Positions 24,401-36,151 of a DNA stretch of 64,000 nucleotides are shown here, piece after piece. Origin of the DNA: Spirometra erinaceieuropaei (lineage: Eukaryota > Platyhelminthes > Cestoda > Diphyllobothriidea > Diphyllobothriidae); assembly GCA_902702965.1 (NCBI GenBank), contig CACRXP010000087.1, forward strand, positions 1,371,477 to 1,435,476, read 5' to 3'. Under the pieces are notes generated by a model. The model saw only the letters and a list, made by a program, of their open reading frames with translations, did not search any database and was not told the origin of the DNA. A program made the position numbers and the translations under genes. Position 1 is the first letter of the stretch, and each line of letters begins with the position of its first letter.

Positions 24401-24855
24401 TTATTTCTGCACACAGCCTAGACCTCTATCGTACCGAACCTGTAAAGCAAAAGTTGTATTTTGAGCTTGTCGATTTTTTTATGTCGACCGAACGCAGCAC
24501 TGTATTATGGACTTAAGTGAGAACAAATAAATTCTGAGACTTTGTATTTACCCAAGTTTCCTTTTTTTGTTCTTTGATTTTGTTCTGCCTCCTTGTTATC
24601 TGTTACAGCAAGCCACAGGTAGGTAACTTGCAATATACTCGTTTTTGGACCTATCTTCTTGACAAAAAATATATACCAGCCAGTAAATAACAAGTTATAA
24701 ACCAAACTATTCCTTAATTGGGTTGATTTTGTTTCCTAATGCAATCGAATTTTCGGGGATATGGAATACGCAGCATGTGCATTATGGGAATTTCTGTGTG
24801 AACTCTATGAAAATTTGGTAGTTAAATAGCTAATCGCACCTGATGAATTGATCTT
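21415..24855. other. No recognisable gene; AT-rich
   Basis: I find no domain or shared repeat in about 3.4 kb. Short open frames at 22418-22624 and 23005-23301 have no recognisable content. Confidence 0.4.
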
Positions 24856-24857
24856 AA

Positions 24858-25809
24858 ACTGCTACTCGTGAACTTTAAGCCAAACTTTTAAAATACATTT
24901 GACTCAAAAAGCATTCTCAAGCAAGATTGTAATAGTCATCACCGCGCATTTCAATCCCATAATAATTCAGTTGCTATAGGATGCCGAATTTAATGAATTT
25001 TTTCTGGCCGCCTGAGAAAACTGCACTCTGTAAAATATAACTCCTTAATAAACATGAATTTTGTCGTTGGGTTTTGATGCCCTCCCAAATTAAAATTAAT
25101 TTTTTATAAGACATGCATATAAATTTTCATTCTTTTACGCATTTTGTAGAAAATTGCGTCTTTAAGAAAGGGTGTAATTCGGCTTTAAGAAAATTTATAA
25201 GTATGAGATTTGTTAAGACCGTCAAATGTCTGCTAATAAAACATCGTATCTCTTCATTTACTAATGTTTCTTGTTAAGTGTCCGATATGGCTCAAATCTA
25301 TTGCCAACGTTCCTGAACCCTGTGAAGTCTTCTTTTAATATCGTATAGAAATATATGATTTTCCGTACACAGAAAATACACACCTCGTATTTTTTTAACC
25401 CTGGATGCAAACGTAACCACAGGCAGTTTGCAAAGGTATTCGGGAATGAGAAAAGTTTTTGAAACCGAACTAATCATTTCTTCAAGTATTACATTTAATT
25501 AAGACGTAACGTTCTACCTAATGATTAAAAGAACGAAAATGTTTAAGCGAAATCAATTTAAATTGGTAAGAGCATCGAAAATCCATAGTAAAAATCCATG
25601 TTAATCGATGAGTCATTTTTTGCAGATCGTAGTTTCCGCAGGCGGCCAAAGATAGCTTATTCGACAGCTGGCATCCTGAAGTAGCAGAATTATTATGGGA
25701 TTATCCTGCACGATGATTAATATTACAACCCTACTTAAACAATATTTTTAAATCGAAAATGTATTTTAAAATTTCGGTTAACACTTCATGAGTTAGCACA
25801 TCTACCGTA
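24858..25809. repeat. FB repeat copy 4
   Basis: The left tip is diverged (CTCGTGAACTTTAAGCCAAA). The right tip is clear: GGTTAACACTTCATGAGTTA, then GCACATCTACCG followed by TA. The inner blocks TGGCCGCCTGAGAAAACTGC and GCAGGCGGCCA are inverted partners. It has no coding capacity. Confidence 0.65.
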
Positions 25810-25814
25810 TGTTC

Positions 25815-26865
25815 CAATCCACAATTTGATTTATCAATATCAGGATTCTTTTAAGGCAACCTTTTCTAAGTAAAAACACAAATTGAGATTATAGTCAATG
25901 CAGCAAAATTACTTGGCGTTGTGTTTATTCACTTGTGCTCTTATGCTCATCCAAATAAATCGGTGATTTACCAGTTCTGAAGACATCGCTAGAGTATTTC
26001 GGACCAACATTTACCCCTGGTTCCTTCCCCATCCTATTTAGCTGTTAATTAGACCATAAGTGGGACACCCTGTTCCATGGATCCTTCATTTTTTCCGAAA
26101 ATCTCATCACTCACCGAAAAGATCTCACGTAAAATAAGCCTCTGGGATCAAACTTCCTTAAGTGGCGAGTCGCCGGAATGCATCGCTGCTGAGAAGCTAA
26201 GTCTCCTTGATCACCTGGAAAATGCCTTTTCTCAGTCCGTCTAGGAAATAGGAATAGGCGGTTGCGCCTATTCTATTTAATCATTATTTCGGGTGCCTAT
26301 TAATAGAACGGTTTTTGCAGTTCTTTTTAAAAATGAGTTTTAATTCGCTTGTTTAATATCATACTGAAAATCTTTGAATTTTATAGTTCAGTCTGTACGT
26401 TGTATCCGTTGGACATAGTCACCCTTTTAATCTGTCGTCATTCATATTTATGTTTTTTTATTTTGAGTCTACTTTCATTCATGCTTGTCAATGCTTATTA
26501 TACAACCGTTCATCTTTTCTGTTGATGTATATTAAGTCTCTACCACCACTAACTGGTTGCTGTTCCGCATAATTGCAGCCCTATAAACGCTTATTATTTT
26601 TCTGTACGCTTCTCTGATTACTTTCACCTGTATTCAAATATGACAGAACCAGTTATTTTTGGCTGTTTTACTGCAATTATCGTTTTGCTGCCCGTCGTTT
26701 GCTTCTCGTATACAGATTGTTAAGCGCTTTTTTAATATTATGGGTTTTGGTTAAGGTAAACAACAGTTGCGCAACTCTATGCTATATTCGCATTTTTCCT
26801 CAGAGAGGTGTTTTTGTGGAACATCATTCGTCTCAGTGAAGTAACCATGAATATTTTTCCAATAA
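25815..26865. other. No recognisable gene
   Basis: Unrecognised spacer between an FB copy and a PLE remnant. Confidence 0.4.
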
Positions 26866-26869
26866 AAGA

Positions 26870-27425
26870 AAGGAGGCGAGTCCCGGGAAGCCATTGTGTA
26901 GAAGGAGGCACGATTCGCCTTACGATTCGGATTGTTGCACGAACACATCATCAGAGACAATAGCCGATACCGGTGATTCATGCACAAGGGGCTGCAGTAT
27001 TTATAGGGTGCAGTCAACGTGCTACCGAATACCTATGACAATTCACGGCTCTCCCTTTATTTTGATTATTTGTGAGGGAGGGGGTGGTACACAACATTCT
27101 AGCCGCGGAACAGTCAGCCAGGCATCAGGCTAACGACTTCATGCCTTTACTCGATAACCACATCTTCTTGTCTCTTGAGCCTCAAATGCTGCTTTGTCAA
27201 GCGAATGGGAAAACGTATGATTCAGTTTGCAGAAAATCTGGGTAGACGAGCTTAATCCGAGCAGTCTTTGATACCGACTGATTGGCCTTTTATGTGTTCT
27301 GCGCAAAATTTCCGCCTTACGCAAAGCCAGCATGCATAATCCGGTAGTCCTTTGCAAGTAGGCGTCCTCAAAATGACTTCGTATACCACCAAGATTGCTT
27401 CCACAATTTGCACATGGCATCCGTT
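26870..27425 (-). pseudogene. Decayed Penelope-like element family 1, nuclease tail and 3' end
   Basis: On the minus strand, 27420-27139 is open and has a CANCGSNLGG segment where other copies have the Cys pair followed by NYVGETGR. Further on, NHTFSHSLDKAAFEAQETR resembles the HTFKFYEAEILARGDNR region. Identity is low and most signature residues are gone. Support comes mainly from continuity: downstream on the same strand (27080-26870) lie the family 1 3' segment (TGCAGCCCCTTGTGCATGAA) and its hammerhead motif. Confidence 0.6.
26909..26978 (-). ncRNA. Degenerate hammerhead motif, PLE family 1
   Basis: The core CTGATGA and following T are intact on the minus strand, and GAAA has decayed to GAAT. 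Stem II reads GTGTTC against CAATCC, so pairing is partly lost. Stem I keeps AAGGCGAAT. Probably inactive. Confidence 0.65.
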
Positions 27426-27429
27426 GTCC

Positions 27430-28505
27430 ATTAGATGCTTGAAAACTAAATTGATTTGACGTTTATCTTTTCCCTGTGAAACCCCGTTATAAACTGTCCA
27501 TCGTACCTTATGTAATCATTTACGCGCTGGACAGTTGTAGTTAACGTCATTCGATTTTACTCTGGGTGGTGACGCTTTTCTGCTTGAGGGCCTAAAAGCG
27601 GGTTATAAAAAGAAAAGGGCTTTTATTGTGACCATGCCTCTAGTGAACAATGAAACTGACTAAAAATGGATCTAGATTATCGAGTTCCCCTTTGCCGACT
27701 ACTAAAATGAGCTTTTGACACGACAGACATGAAATAACATTTTAATTTTGATTTTATAGTTTGACGTACTGACTTTCGAATGTAGATTCTGCCGTCATCC
27801 TTCGGCGGAACTTAATCAATACGTTATTTGCAAATCTTCCGTGGATATTTAAAATGTGTTTGCTCATTAGAATATCTCTTCCACTAAGACCTACTACTGC
27901 CAAATGAGTGCAAGAAAGACTATTTCTGATTATGTTTTTGAACAACATATTTGAATGTATGAGGAACGCCAGAATTAATTTTAAAAATCATACTGACTTG
28001 GTAGCCATTTTTACCGAGTGAGCTTCCTGCAATCGATCCAAAAGAAGTGCATTCGAAGGCCCAGATCATTTCGTCCCTGAAATATTATGGGATTAGGTCG
28101 CAAAATAATCGATATGGCAAAGACATTTGTCTACTCTGTCTTAATCGACACCGCATTTCAAAATTCCGATCAGCATTTTATGAAGTCGGTCGCGGATTGT
28201 ACTGCTGATTACCTGTTTGCAGAATGTGTATATAGTGTGTCGGTTATTCCTTTAAGGCTTCCGAATCACTGCTATCAGCTCTCAAACCGACCTGAAGAGG
28301 CTTGTGTTGGAGAATCTGCTCTAAGTCTACCCATTATTTTCACAGGAATTTAAAGGTATAAACACGATGAAATTGTCCTCAAATTGTCTGGTTCAGGCGT
28401 TCTTGTGTCTTAGGGCTGATTTTTCAAGTCTTAGTCCCTGCTGTCTCTCGAAGGTCCTTGGCACTTACTAAACAAGTCAACATCAATAAAACGACAGGCC
28501 TAATC
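27430..28505. other. No recognisable gene
   Basis: Frames at 28087-28353 (+) and 27948-27754 (-) are open but have no domain. Confidence 0.35.
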
Positions 28506-28511
28506 AGCACA

Positions 28512-29365
28512 CAGTAAGTGGGCTAACTCATGAAATCTCAACAGAAGTTCCGAAATGCGTTTTCGTTTTGAAAATATTAATTGAGTTGTAAAACCAATCA
28601 TATTACAGCACAGTTCTATAATAATTCAGTTACCACAGGACGCCGGCCTTCGAACAAACGTCTTTTCGTCTGCAACTAAAGACCATACTCCGTAAAAAAA
28701 TGACTACTTAAGTAGCGCAAATTTTTATAAATGTTCGATGCCCTAAAAGATTCAATGATCTTTCGTGGAAAACATGCGTAAAAATCCTTTTTTGCTCACT
28801 CAGTAAACAATTTCGTCTTCTTTCAATTTTACGTTCGAAGGAAGGGTATGATTTGGTCTTATAGAACTTTTCTAATTCCCGAATAATTTTGACCTCGATC
28901 TGCCGTAACACTTGTTCAGGATCCTCAAACTACAAGCCGTCAAATATCTGCGTACAGAAAACTATAAATTTCTCTACTGTATTAAGAGTATACCATATGG
29001 GGTTCATAATATTAAGCAGTGGATTTGAGCCATACTGCTTGCTTTACAAGCCACGTTGGTAAATGCAGAGACATGACATTTTATGAAGGACCATTTGATA
29101 GTATTAAAAAATCTCACATTTAAAAACTTTTTAAAACCTGATTTCACCCTCCCTTCGGGTAAAATTTTTTTAAAAAAAAGCGTAATTTACTGTGCGATGA
29201 GTAAAAGAATGAATAGTTTTATGGATGGTTTCCACGAAATATAATTATATTTTTAAGGGCATCGAAAATTAATGAGAAAAATTCCTGCCACTTAAGTACT
29301 CATTTTTTTACCGAGTGGGGTTTCGCATGCGGCCGGAAAGAAGTACTTTTTACGGGAATTGTAGC
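28512..29365. repeat. FB repeat copy 5, right end missing
   Basis: It starts CAGTAAGTGGGCTAACTCAT, followed by TTCCGAAATGCG and TTTTCG. The left arm, centre and most of the right arm are present (GGGCATCGAAAATTAATGAG). The sequence stops being FB-like at about 29365, where unrelated DNA begins. No coding capacity. Confidence 0.65.
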
Positions 29366-29369
29366 AGTA

Positions 29370-30110
29370 GGATTTATACGGGCGTACTGGAGCCGTTCCA
29401 AAAGGAAACCACTCAAAGGAGGCCCCGTGCATAAAAGAGCAGTATAGGCTCACTTGGACGGAATGCAGTGCCGCCTTTGATTAAACTGAACATCTCAGAC
29501 CAAATGGAGGCATTAAATAACTTTCTATCCCTTACGGCGGATGTAAAGGAGTAGGTCGTGTCACAATACCCTCCATCGGGTACCCCAACATGATGGCGAT
29601 GTGCGCGGTGGGAATGTGCACAGAAAGACACCATCAGCACCTCCACTGCGGACAAATCTTTTGTCTTTCGGTAAAAAATAGCGTGTGGGAGTCGATATAG
29701 AGGTTTTGCAGCACCGTGTCCGAGGCTCGGTTTAGTCCTAAAAATACCCTCCTGCTTGGGGTAGAACTGTCTAAGGATGTGATAAGATTCCGACCAAAAA
29801 CTCTACCGAACATCGCCTACGTAAATAAATGTAATAGGCAGTTCACGATAGAAACCCTCCCCGTTCAAACATTTTATCCTTACCAAGAACGCAAAACAAG
29901 GCAGTCGTTCAGTTTTATGTACTCAACGGCACCAGCGACTTCTAAACGAATGCTGTCCATAGTAGCACTTTAGTAATCGCTCGTATTAACTGGACCAGTG
30001 CACACCCTATTTAATCTACAGGAAGTCCGTGCCAATCAGAATTCAGTAAATTATAATGGTCTTTGCTGGTGCCTTACCAACCAACAACACATCTTTTCGA
30101 TACATACTTA
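29370..30110. other. No recognisable gene
   Basis: Unrecognised sequence that replaces the right tip of FB copy 5. It may be an insertion or a deletion junction. Confidence 0.35.
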
Positions 30111-30115
30111 TGATC

Positions 30116-30580
30116 AGTAACCGATCTCATAAAATGTGAACCGAAATTTTGAAATAAGTTTTCGACTTACAAAGATCTCTTATGTGTGGTTGTCACACTT
30201 AACATCGGGCAGCATAAACCCAGGACGATTCACTAGCGACAGGATGCCGACTTTCAGATGTGCTTCTACTCAGCCGCTTGCAACAATCTCACTCGACCAT
30301 AAATGACTACCTAATTGAAAATCATTTATATCGATTTTGAATGCCCTTATAAATTCAGATTTATTTTGTGGAAAACATGCTTTAAAACGTGTTTTCTTTT
30401 ACTTATTTTGTATGAGATCAATTTCCCTATATATTTCACACTTAAAGAGCATGTTTGGATTTAAAAAAGTTTTTATATTATCGGATAAGATCCGCCGTTG
30501 CATTTTCATTCAGGTTTTAAAGTCCAAAGGCGGTCGACTTCCCACTTACGAAAATTTACAGATATCTCTTTGTTACTTAG
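30116..30580. repeat. FB repeat copy 6, left half only
   Basis: CAGTAACCGATCTCATAAAA marks the same tip subgroup as the copies at 6.9 and 34.6 kb. Only the left arm and part of the centre are recognisable. The open frame at 30337-30732 on the + strand lies largely over FB sequence and is not a gene. Confidence 0.55.
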
Positions 30581-30996
30581 ATGCAAATTATATAGAACTG
30601 GCAAGATTTATAATGGGCGTGGGTTATGCTGCATACTTCATAAGCAGTATACATCGGTGGTGGTCGGTTTCTCTAACTGAAAAAAGCAATAATGACTTAT
30701 GCAGTACTCAACAATTTGTAAAATGCATTTAAGATAGTTGTTGGCGATCCCACAATTCACTATAAATTATGAACGCTCCTTGAAGCTCGATTAGCGGACT
30801 GTAAGTTTCTGTTTTTTTAATGCGTCTTTCGAAAGATCATTGAATGGATACTTCGTGCAAAAGATAAAACTAAAATATTATCGCACACATCCTGAAATCC
30901 ATGTTTGCATACTTAGATTAACGACTGCATTTTTGTCAGCCTCGATAGTGATGCTTTTACGAGGCGAGATAAATGTTCGCATTCCAGGTCTATGCA

Positions 30997-31977
30997 CAGT
31001 TAGCATACTAACTCATAAAATGTTAACCAAAATTCTGGAACGTGCTTTTGACTTCAAAAAATTGCTTAAGTAGGGTCGTTATATTACATACTATGCAGCA
31101 TAATCCGAGGATATTTCAGTTACTTCGGGACGCCGGCTTTTAAACGAACTTCCTTCGGACCGCCTGAAAAAGCCACGCTCTAAAAATAACTCCTTGAGTA
31201 TTGTGAACTTGTCTCGTTGGATATTGATGTCTTATAAATTCAAATATACTTCATAGAAAGCACGCACAAAAGCAGTGATTTTTACATGTTTAACTAAAAT
31301 TACTTCTTCAATAAATTTCATGCTTAAGGCAAGGGTATAGTTCGGTTTTAAAGAAGTTCCCAATTATGAGATTGTTTAGAATGTTAAAAGATCATCCGTG
31401 AAACATCGTGTCTCTGCATTTACCAATAATGCTTGTAAAACTCAAAATATTGCTCAAGTTCACTGTTAAATTGCATGAACCACATATGAACTGTTCTTAA
31501 CGGCTTATAGATATATATGGTTTTCCGTACACGGAAAAAATACAGCTTGTAGTTTAGGAGCCTTGAAGGCAAATTAACGATAAGTCAGGTTCGAAATTAT
31601 CCAGGATTTAAAAATTTCCTTAAAGCCAAATCTTACCCTTCATCAAGTATTAACTTTACAGAAGACGTAATTATCTACCAAATGAGTAAAAGAATGAATA
31701 CTTTGATGCAATTTTTCTACGAAATGCATTTGACTTTATGAGATCATAGAAAATTAATGAATAGAATTTGGAATACTTAAATAGTCATTTTTATAGCGTA
31801 GTTTTTGCAGATGGCCCGAAAGAAGTTTGTTCAAAATTTGGTGTCTTGAGGTGAATGAAATTTCCTGGAATTATTCTGCTTGGCAAGCTATTTTACAACC
31901 CGACTTAAGTACTCTTCTTGAGTCAAAAGCGAATTTCATGACTTTTGTTAACATTTAATGAGTTCGCACATCTACTG
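30997..31977. repeat. FB repeat copy 7
   Basis: The left tip is CAGTTAGCATACTAACTCAT. The right tip ends GAGTTCGCACATCTACTG followed by TA. The inner inverted blocks (GGACCGCCTGAAAAAGC and GCAGATGGCCCGAAAG) are recognisable. No coding capacity. Confidence 0.7.
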
Positions 31978-32059
31978 TATAAGTAAGCTGTTCGATCACA
32001 GAAATCACCTCGTTATTCGTCTGAGCCTAACTTTTACCGGAGTCAGTTGACAGGGACAA

Positions 32060-32200
32060 AATCGGCAGCAAAACAAGCAACATTTAGGGGAGATGTAAGT
32101 CAATCAAAAATCAGCGATGCCTGTCCGATGATGAATGCTCAGGGCTCTTTTTGCCGGCACCGATCAATAAATCGACTGATCGACTTAGTGGCTGCGAAGC
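32060..32200 (+). repeat. Dispersed repeat C, copy 1
   Basis: It shares a CAAAACAAGC block, ATCAGCGA and a GGC-CCGATCRATAAATCGA-type block with the + copy at about 32560-32720 and the minus copy at 60240-60470. Origin unknown. Confidence 0.45.
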
Positions 32201-32559
32201 TAAACTTGCAAAAGTGGGTTGGCAATACTTCCTAAGATTATCCAAATGCCGTTTAGCCTCATACCCATTTACCTAAATTTCCTCATTGGAGGCCAAAGAG
32301 AGGCTTGGCTGAATGACAGCAATCTACCATTTCACCAATACAGTTTAGTTTTAAAATGCATTGTTACACTTAAGGGGATAAATTTATTTTCCTACTATGA
32401 AGACAAATAAAAGCATTCATTAATAGTCATTCGTCCACTCAACTGAAAAGCTGAGCGGCAGGTAAGAGTAAGAATTTATGCTTAAGAATAAAAAGGAATG
32501 GCGGAGCACCGGAGCCAGTTACTTATTATTTTGAGGGTTTGCACTCGTCGGGATTTAGT

Positions 32560-32720
32560 GGCAAGAGCACAGGCGATTCAGTTGACGATATTACTCAATC
32601 ACCTGTCTGTGACGCAGGTCTTAAAGGCGGATGCGCATGGCTCTGTATGTCGGCGCCCGATCGATACATCAATTGACTGAGTTTTCATCTGAGACCCAGG
32701 CTCCGTCTTTCTTCGAACGC
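32560..32720 (+). repeat. Dispersed repeat C, copy 2
   Basis: CTGTATGTCGGCGCCCGATC, then ACATCAATTGA and AGTTTTCATCTGAGACCC match the minus-strand copy near 60280-60360 (CTGTATGTGGACGCCGGATC, ACATCGATTGA, GTTTTCACCCCAGACCC). Confidence 0.55.
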
Positions 32721-32724
32721 AAAT

Positions 32725-34340
32725 AGCTATTCTGGTGACAGCGAAGTTAAGCCCCTCACCTATTTCGAGTTGTGTTAGCCACGAAAACTTGTGTCAATCA
32801 AAATCATCCTAATCACTTCGAGGTCAAATATAATACCTGGAAAGGGATAGCACTAAATTTCTTAGAGTGATTTATGGAAATCAAAGTCTTTTTAACAGTT
32901 ACTTTTAAAAGGAGATCACATTTTTGTTTTTACTAAGTTATGTTGGAACGCTTTTACTAGCAGTTCGGCTGAGACCGCGCGTGTGATGCATACACCACTC
33001 TCCTTAAACTACCTTTTTAATTAAAATATACCAAGATAACAAAAATTATAATATGCGGATGAGATGGGTGGGACGTTTTTTCATTACTCGTTGGAGGAAA
33101 ACATTAGACATTTTTTGCTGCGGAGATCCAGTTTGAGAGTCCTAATCGCCCCGCCATTCCATCTAACTATGCATTTTAAAGCAACGGGACCTATCATTAT
33201 TAGGTAAGTTCTGTTTCTTGAGGACCTATCGGAAAGTGCGATTACGTCCTAGTTGGTTACCCTGAAAGATGTACTTTTTCTGGCGCAATGCCTGATCCAA
33301 AGTGTCCCGTATGCTATAAAAACCAAGCCGATTAGTTAACGTGCACGCGAGAACAACAATGTCCTACCGATGCTACGGTTCAACAGCTTTACCGCCAAAA
33401 ATGTGGTTATCTAAATCGATTGCCGAACAGATCAGTTGGCACCAGTTTAATGTGCATACTCGCCCCGATTTAACTATTTCAGATATTCATTAAGACTTTT
33501 TTAAGCTATTTCTCAAGAGCTCATGATCTGACTGTCAAATGTTACAGTGGAATTCGGCAGGGAATAAACCAAAGAAAGCTTTTTCTAACAATTAAAAAAG
33601 TTTTCGGCAAGCGACACCCAATATGAGCAATAGGTGCCCTAAATTGTTCAAAAAGATCATTTTTGCTATCATGTAGCACTTTTGCGCGGACCTTAAAAAG
33701 ATGGCAGGTATCCCGAGGGGAATGAAAGGATAAGTGCTCCATTATACAAACATATCGCTACGCATGCGCCACGTAGATAACAGTAGGTATAGTAAAACCC
33801 CATAACAGATAATCCTGTACTGTCCACCAATGAGCTAACTGAGTACTTTTAATTTCACCCGAAATCACCACCGGCAATATAAAATTTACCTTTATGTTAC
33901 CGCGACTGGAGGAGGGCTGAGCGTTTGCATATGTTTCTTGGTCTTGAACGGCTATTTGTCAATTGGCCAAAGCCGTACTCAACAATTAAAGCACTTTTTA
34001 CTCAAGTCCAATGATTGCTGGTGGATAGCGACTGGGAAACATCATCCGCTTTTGCAATCATAGCCGAAATGCACATGGTTTTATCTGTTGAATTTAGGGA
34101 CGTCCTTTGCCCCGATTGTATGAATAGAGTTTTGCTGTCGTCGAGTTTTTAACTGAACTTCATAAGTAATCAAGTGTTCATTCTTTGACGGAAATAAACA
34201 ACAAGTTTCAGTTGATGTCAGTGTCATGTACACAGTCAGTGCCTATTATTTCTAGTCGTTCTGCGACTATCTGAGGGGGCTGTTCATTCAGCAGGTCCCG
34301 TAATCTAAAATACCAGATCGTAACGGACAGGACAAGGGGC
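32725..34340. other. No recognisable gene
   Basis: I see only short open frames without domains and no shared repeats. Confidence 0.4.
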
Positions 34341-34344
34341 CCGC

Positions 34345-34530
34345 GAAACGATGGTTAGAGCGTTGGACTTATTAACGTTCAGTCACTAAAATAACCCCGG
34401 CGCGAACGTCAGCTGCTTCCAAACCTGGGATTGGGTAAGGCTGGCTGACGAGCGCTAGTAAGCCAGAAACGGCCATCCTAGTCTCCCTGGTCTTTGCCAG
34501 TAGTATCCTTCTGCGTATACATTCACGTTC
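34345..34530 (+). repeat. SINE-B copy (tRNA-like short repeat)
   Basis: Head GATGGTTAGAGCGTTGGACT is tRNA-like (D-arm side). The body has AAGGCTGGCTGACGAGCG, AAGCCAGAAACGGCCATC and GTCTCCCTGGTCTTTGCC. An insertion relative to other copies lies after the head. Confidence 0.65.
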
Positions 34531-34625
34531 TTGACGATGTGCTTGCGTGGAGTTCGGAAATTTCGACGAATAAACAACTGGCCCCAGCGATCACCTTCAG
34601 GTATTTTTCCACATCCACATATTAA

Positions 34626-35575
34626 CAGTGAGTGACCGATTTCGTGGAATGTTGGCTGAAATTCTGAAATGCGTTTTCAAATAGAAAGGATTACTTAAGC
34701 GCCGTTGTATTATTGCTTATCTTGCAAAAATAATCCTATAATATTTTGGACTTGGTGGGATGTCTGCTTTTGAATACCCTGTTTCTCAATTTCCTGTAGA
34801 AACTGTACTCAACAAAAAATGAGTACTAGTGTAACATGCATTTTTCCCATTTATTTTCGACAGTATTACAAATTCGCATATATATTATAGACACCGCTAG
34901 CAAAATATGCTATTTTCCGTCGTTTGATAGATACTCACGTCATCTCTATATTTCATATTCAAAAAAGATTATAATAATGTTTTAAAAAAGTTTCTAATAA
35001 TGAGAGTTTCTGGACCGTTCAGGTTTATTCACACAACATCGTACATAACCGTTCACCACTGCTCCTCATGAAATGTACAACATAGCCCGCATCCATTGCA
35101 AAGTTTTATGGACTCCATACGATATCTTTTAAAAAGCATATAAGAATATGTGATTTTCTTGACGCGTGCACCTTATATACTAAAATCAGTAAGCACCAGT
35201 GCAACGAATGATCAGGCTCCAAATTATTTTTTAAAACCTACTTATACTCCTTTTCGAATATAAAGTATCAGGATGACGTGATTATCTATCGAACAACTGA
35301 AAGAAAAACATATTCTTGTCCGTGACTTCTAAAAAATATATTTGAATTTTAAGGAACTCCGAAAAATCAATGGGAGCATTGCATGCTACATAGATAGTCA
35401 TTTTCACCGAGTACGGTACCTATGAGAGATTGAAAAGAAGTGTATTTAAAAGTTAACATTTTGCCGCGTCCGAAATGCTAATGGAATTTGTCGCAATAAA
35501 ACCAGTCTTACAACCGCTCCTAAGTAATCCTTCCTATCTGAAAACGCATTTCATAAGATCGGTCATTCAATTTAT
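34626..35575. repeat. FB repeat copy 8
   Basis: The left tip is CAGTGAGTGACCGATTTCGT. The right tip reads as the inverted counterpart (AAACGCATTTCATAAGATCG, then GTCATTC) but is decayed. Same subgroup as the copies at 6.9 and 30.1 kb. Confidence 0.65.
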
Positions 35576-35579
35576 ATGC

Positions 35580-35725
35580 TAACAAGGAAATACCGGCAAA
35601 GGCAAGGGAGACTGCAATGGCCATTTCTGACCTACTAGCTACCGCCAGTCACTCATAGCCGAACCCAGATGTGTATCACCTGAGATTTGAAGCCGGATGC
35701 ATTGGTCATTGAGTACAAAACTCTG
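35580..35725 (-). repeat. SINE-B copy, minus strand
   Basis: Reverse-oriented body: GGCAAAGGCAAGGGAGACTG, then CAATGGCCATTTCTGAC. A tRNA-like head remnant (AACCCAGATGTG) follows. It abuts the right end of FB copy 8. Confidence 0.6.
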
Positions 35726-35995
35726 CCACTGGGCCCTGGGCCCACTGCCTTATGGAGACCGAAAATACTAATTATAATATTGTGGCGCTCGCCGGTCAGG
35801 TTACGGGACATGTTCCTTTGTCCTTGTTGATAGTCTGTTATCATCATATGATACTGGTCGGCTTGGGACTGCCCGCGAGAGCCCCAAGGCACAACCGGAC
35901 TAGCATACCCTGTAACTTAATCCGCGAGCGTCATGCTATCATAACACGCGTATATATGTAAATGTATATGAGAAGATAAGGCGATCGCAGGAACC

Positions 35996-36060
35996 ATAGG
36001 TATATTTGCCTGACGTTTCGAAAGCAAACAAGCTTCCATCATCGGAGCTGGTTTGCGTAC
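35996..36060 (-). ncRNA. Hammerhead motif of the 36-kb PLE, compensated stem II but altered core
   Basis: On the minus strand: CCGATGA (the conserved U4 position reads C), extra T, stem II GGAAGC-TTGTTT-GCTTTC, GAAA, ACGT palindrome, C, AGGC. Stem II differs in sequence from the other copies (GGATTC/GAATCC) yet still pairs along all six positions with one G-U. That is base covariation and supports a real RNA fold. The U4-to-C change predicts poor cleavage. Confidence 0.65.
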
Positions 36061-36151
36061 TGCACGTCACAGTATTTATGGGTTTTTGTTCTTCGTGCTG
36101 GCGTGTCACTGACTGCCAGCGCGCTGCATCTCAAGGCTTGGCGATTTGTTG

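Noticed and set aside
29413..29655. 80-codon minus-strand open frame
   Set aside because: No domain and sits at the ragged junction where FB copy 5 is cut; no support beyond length.
30337..30732. 131-codon plus-strand open frame
   Set aside because: Most of it lies over FB repeat copy 6, whose sequence is non-coding in all other copies.
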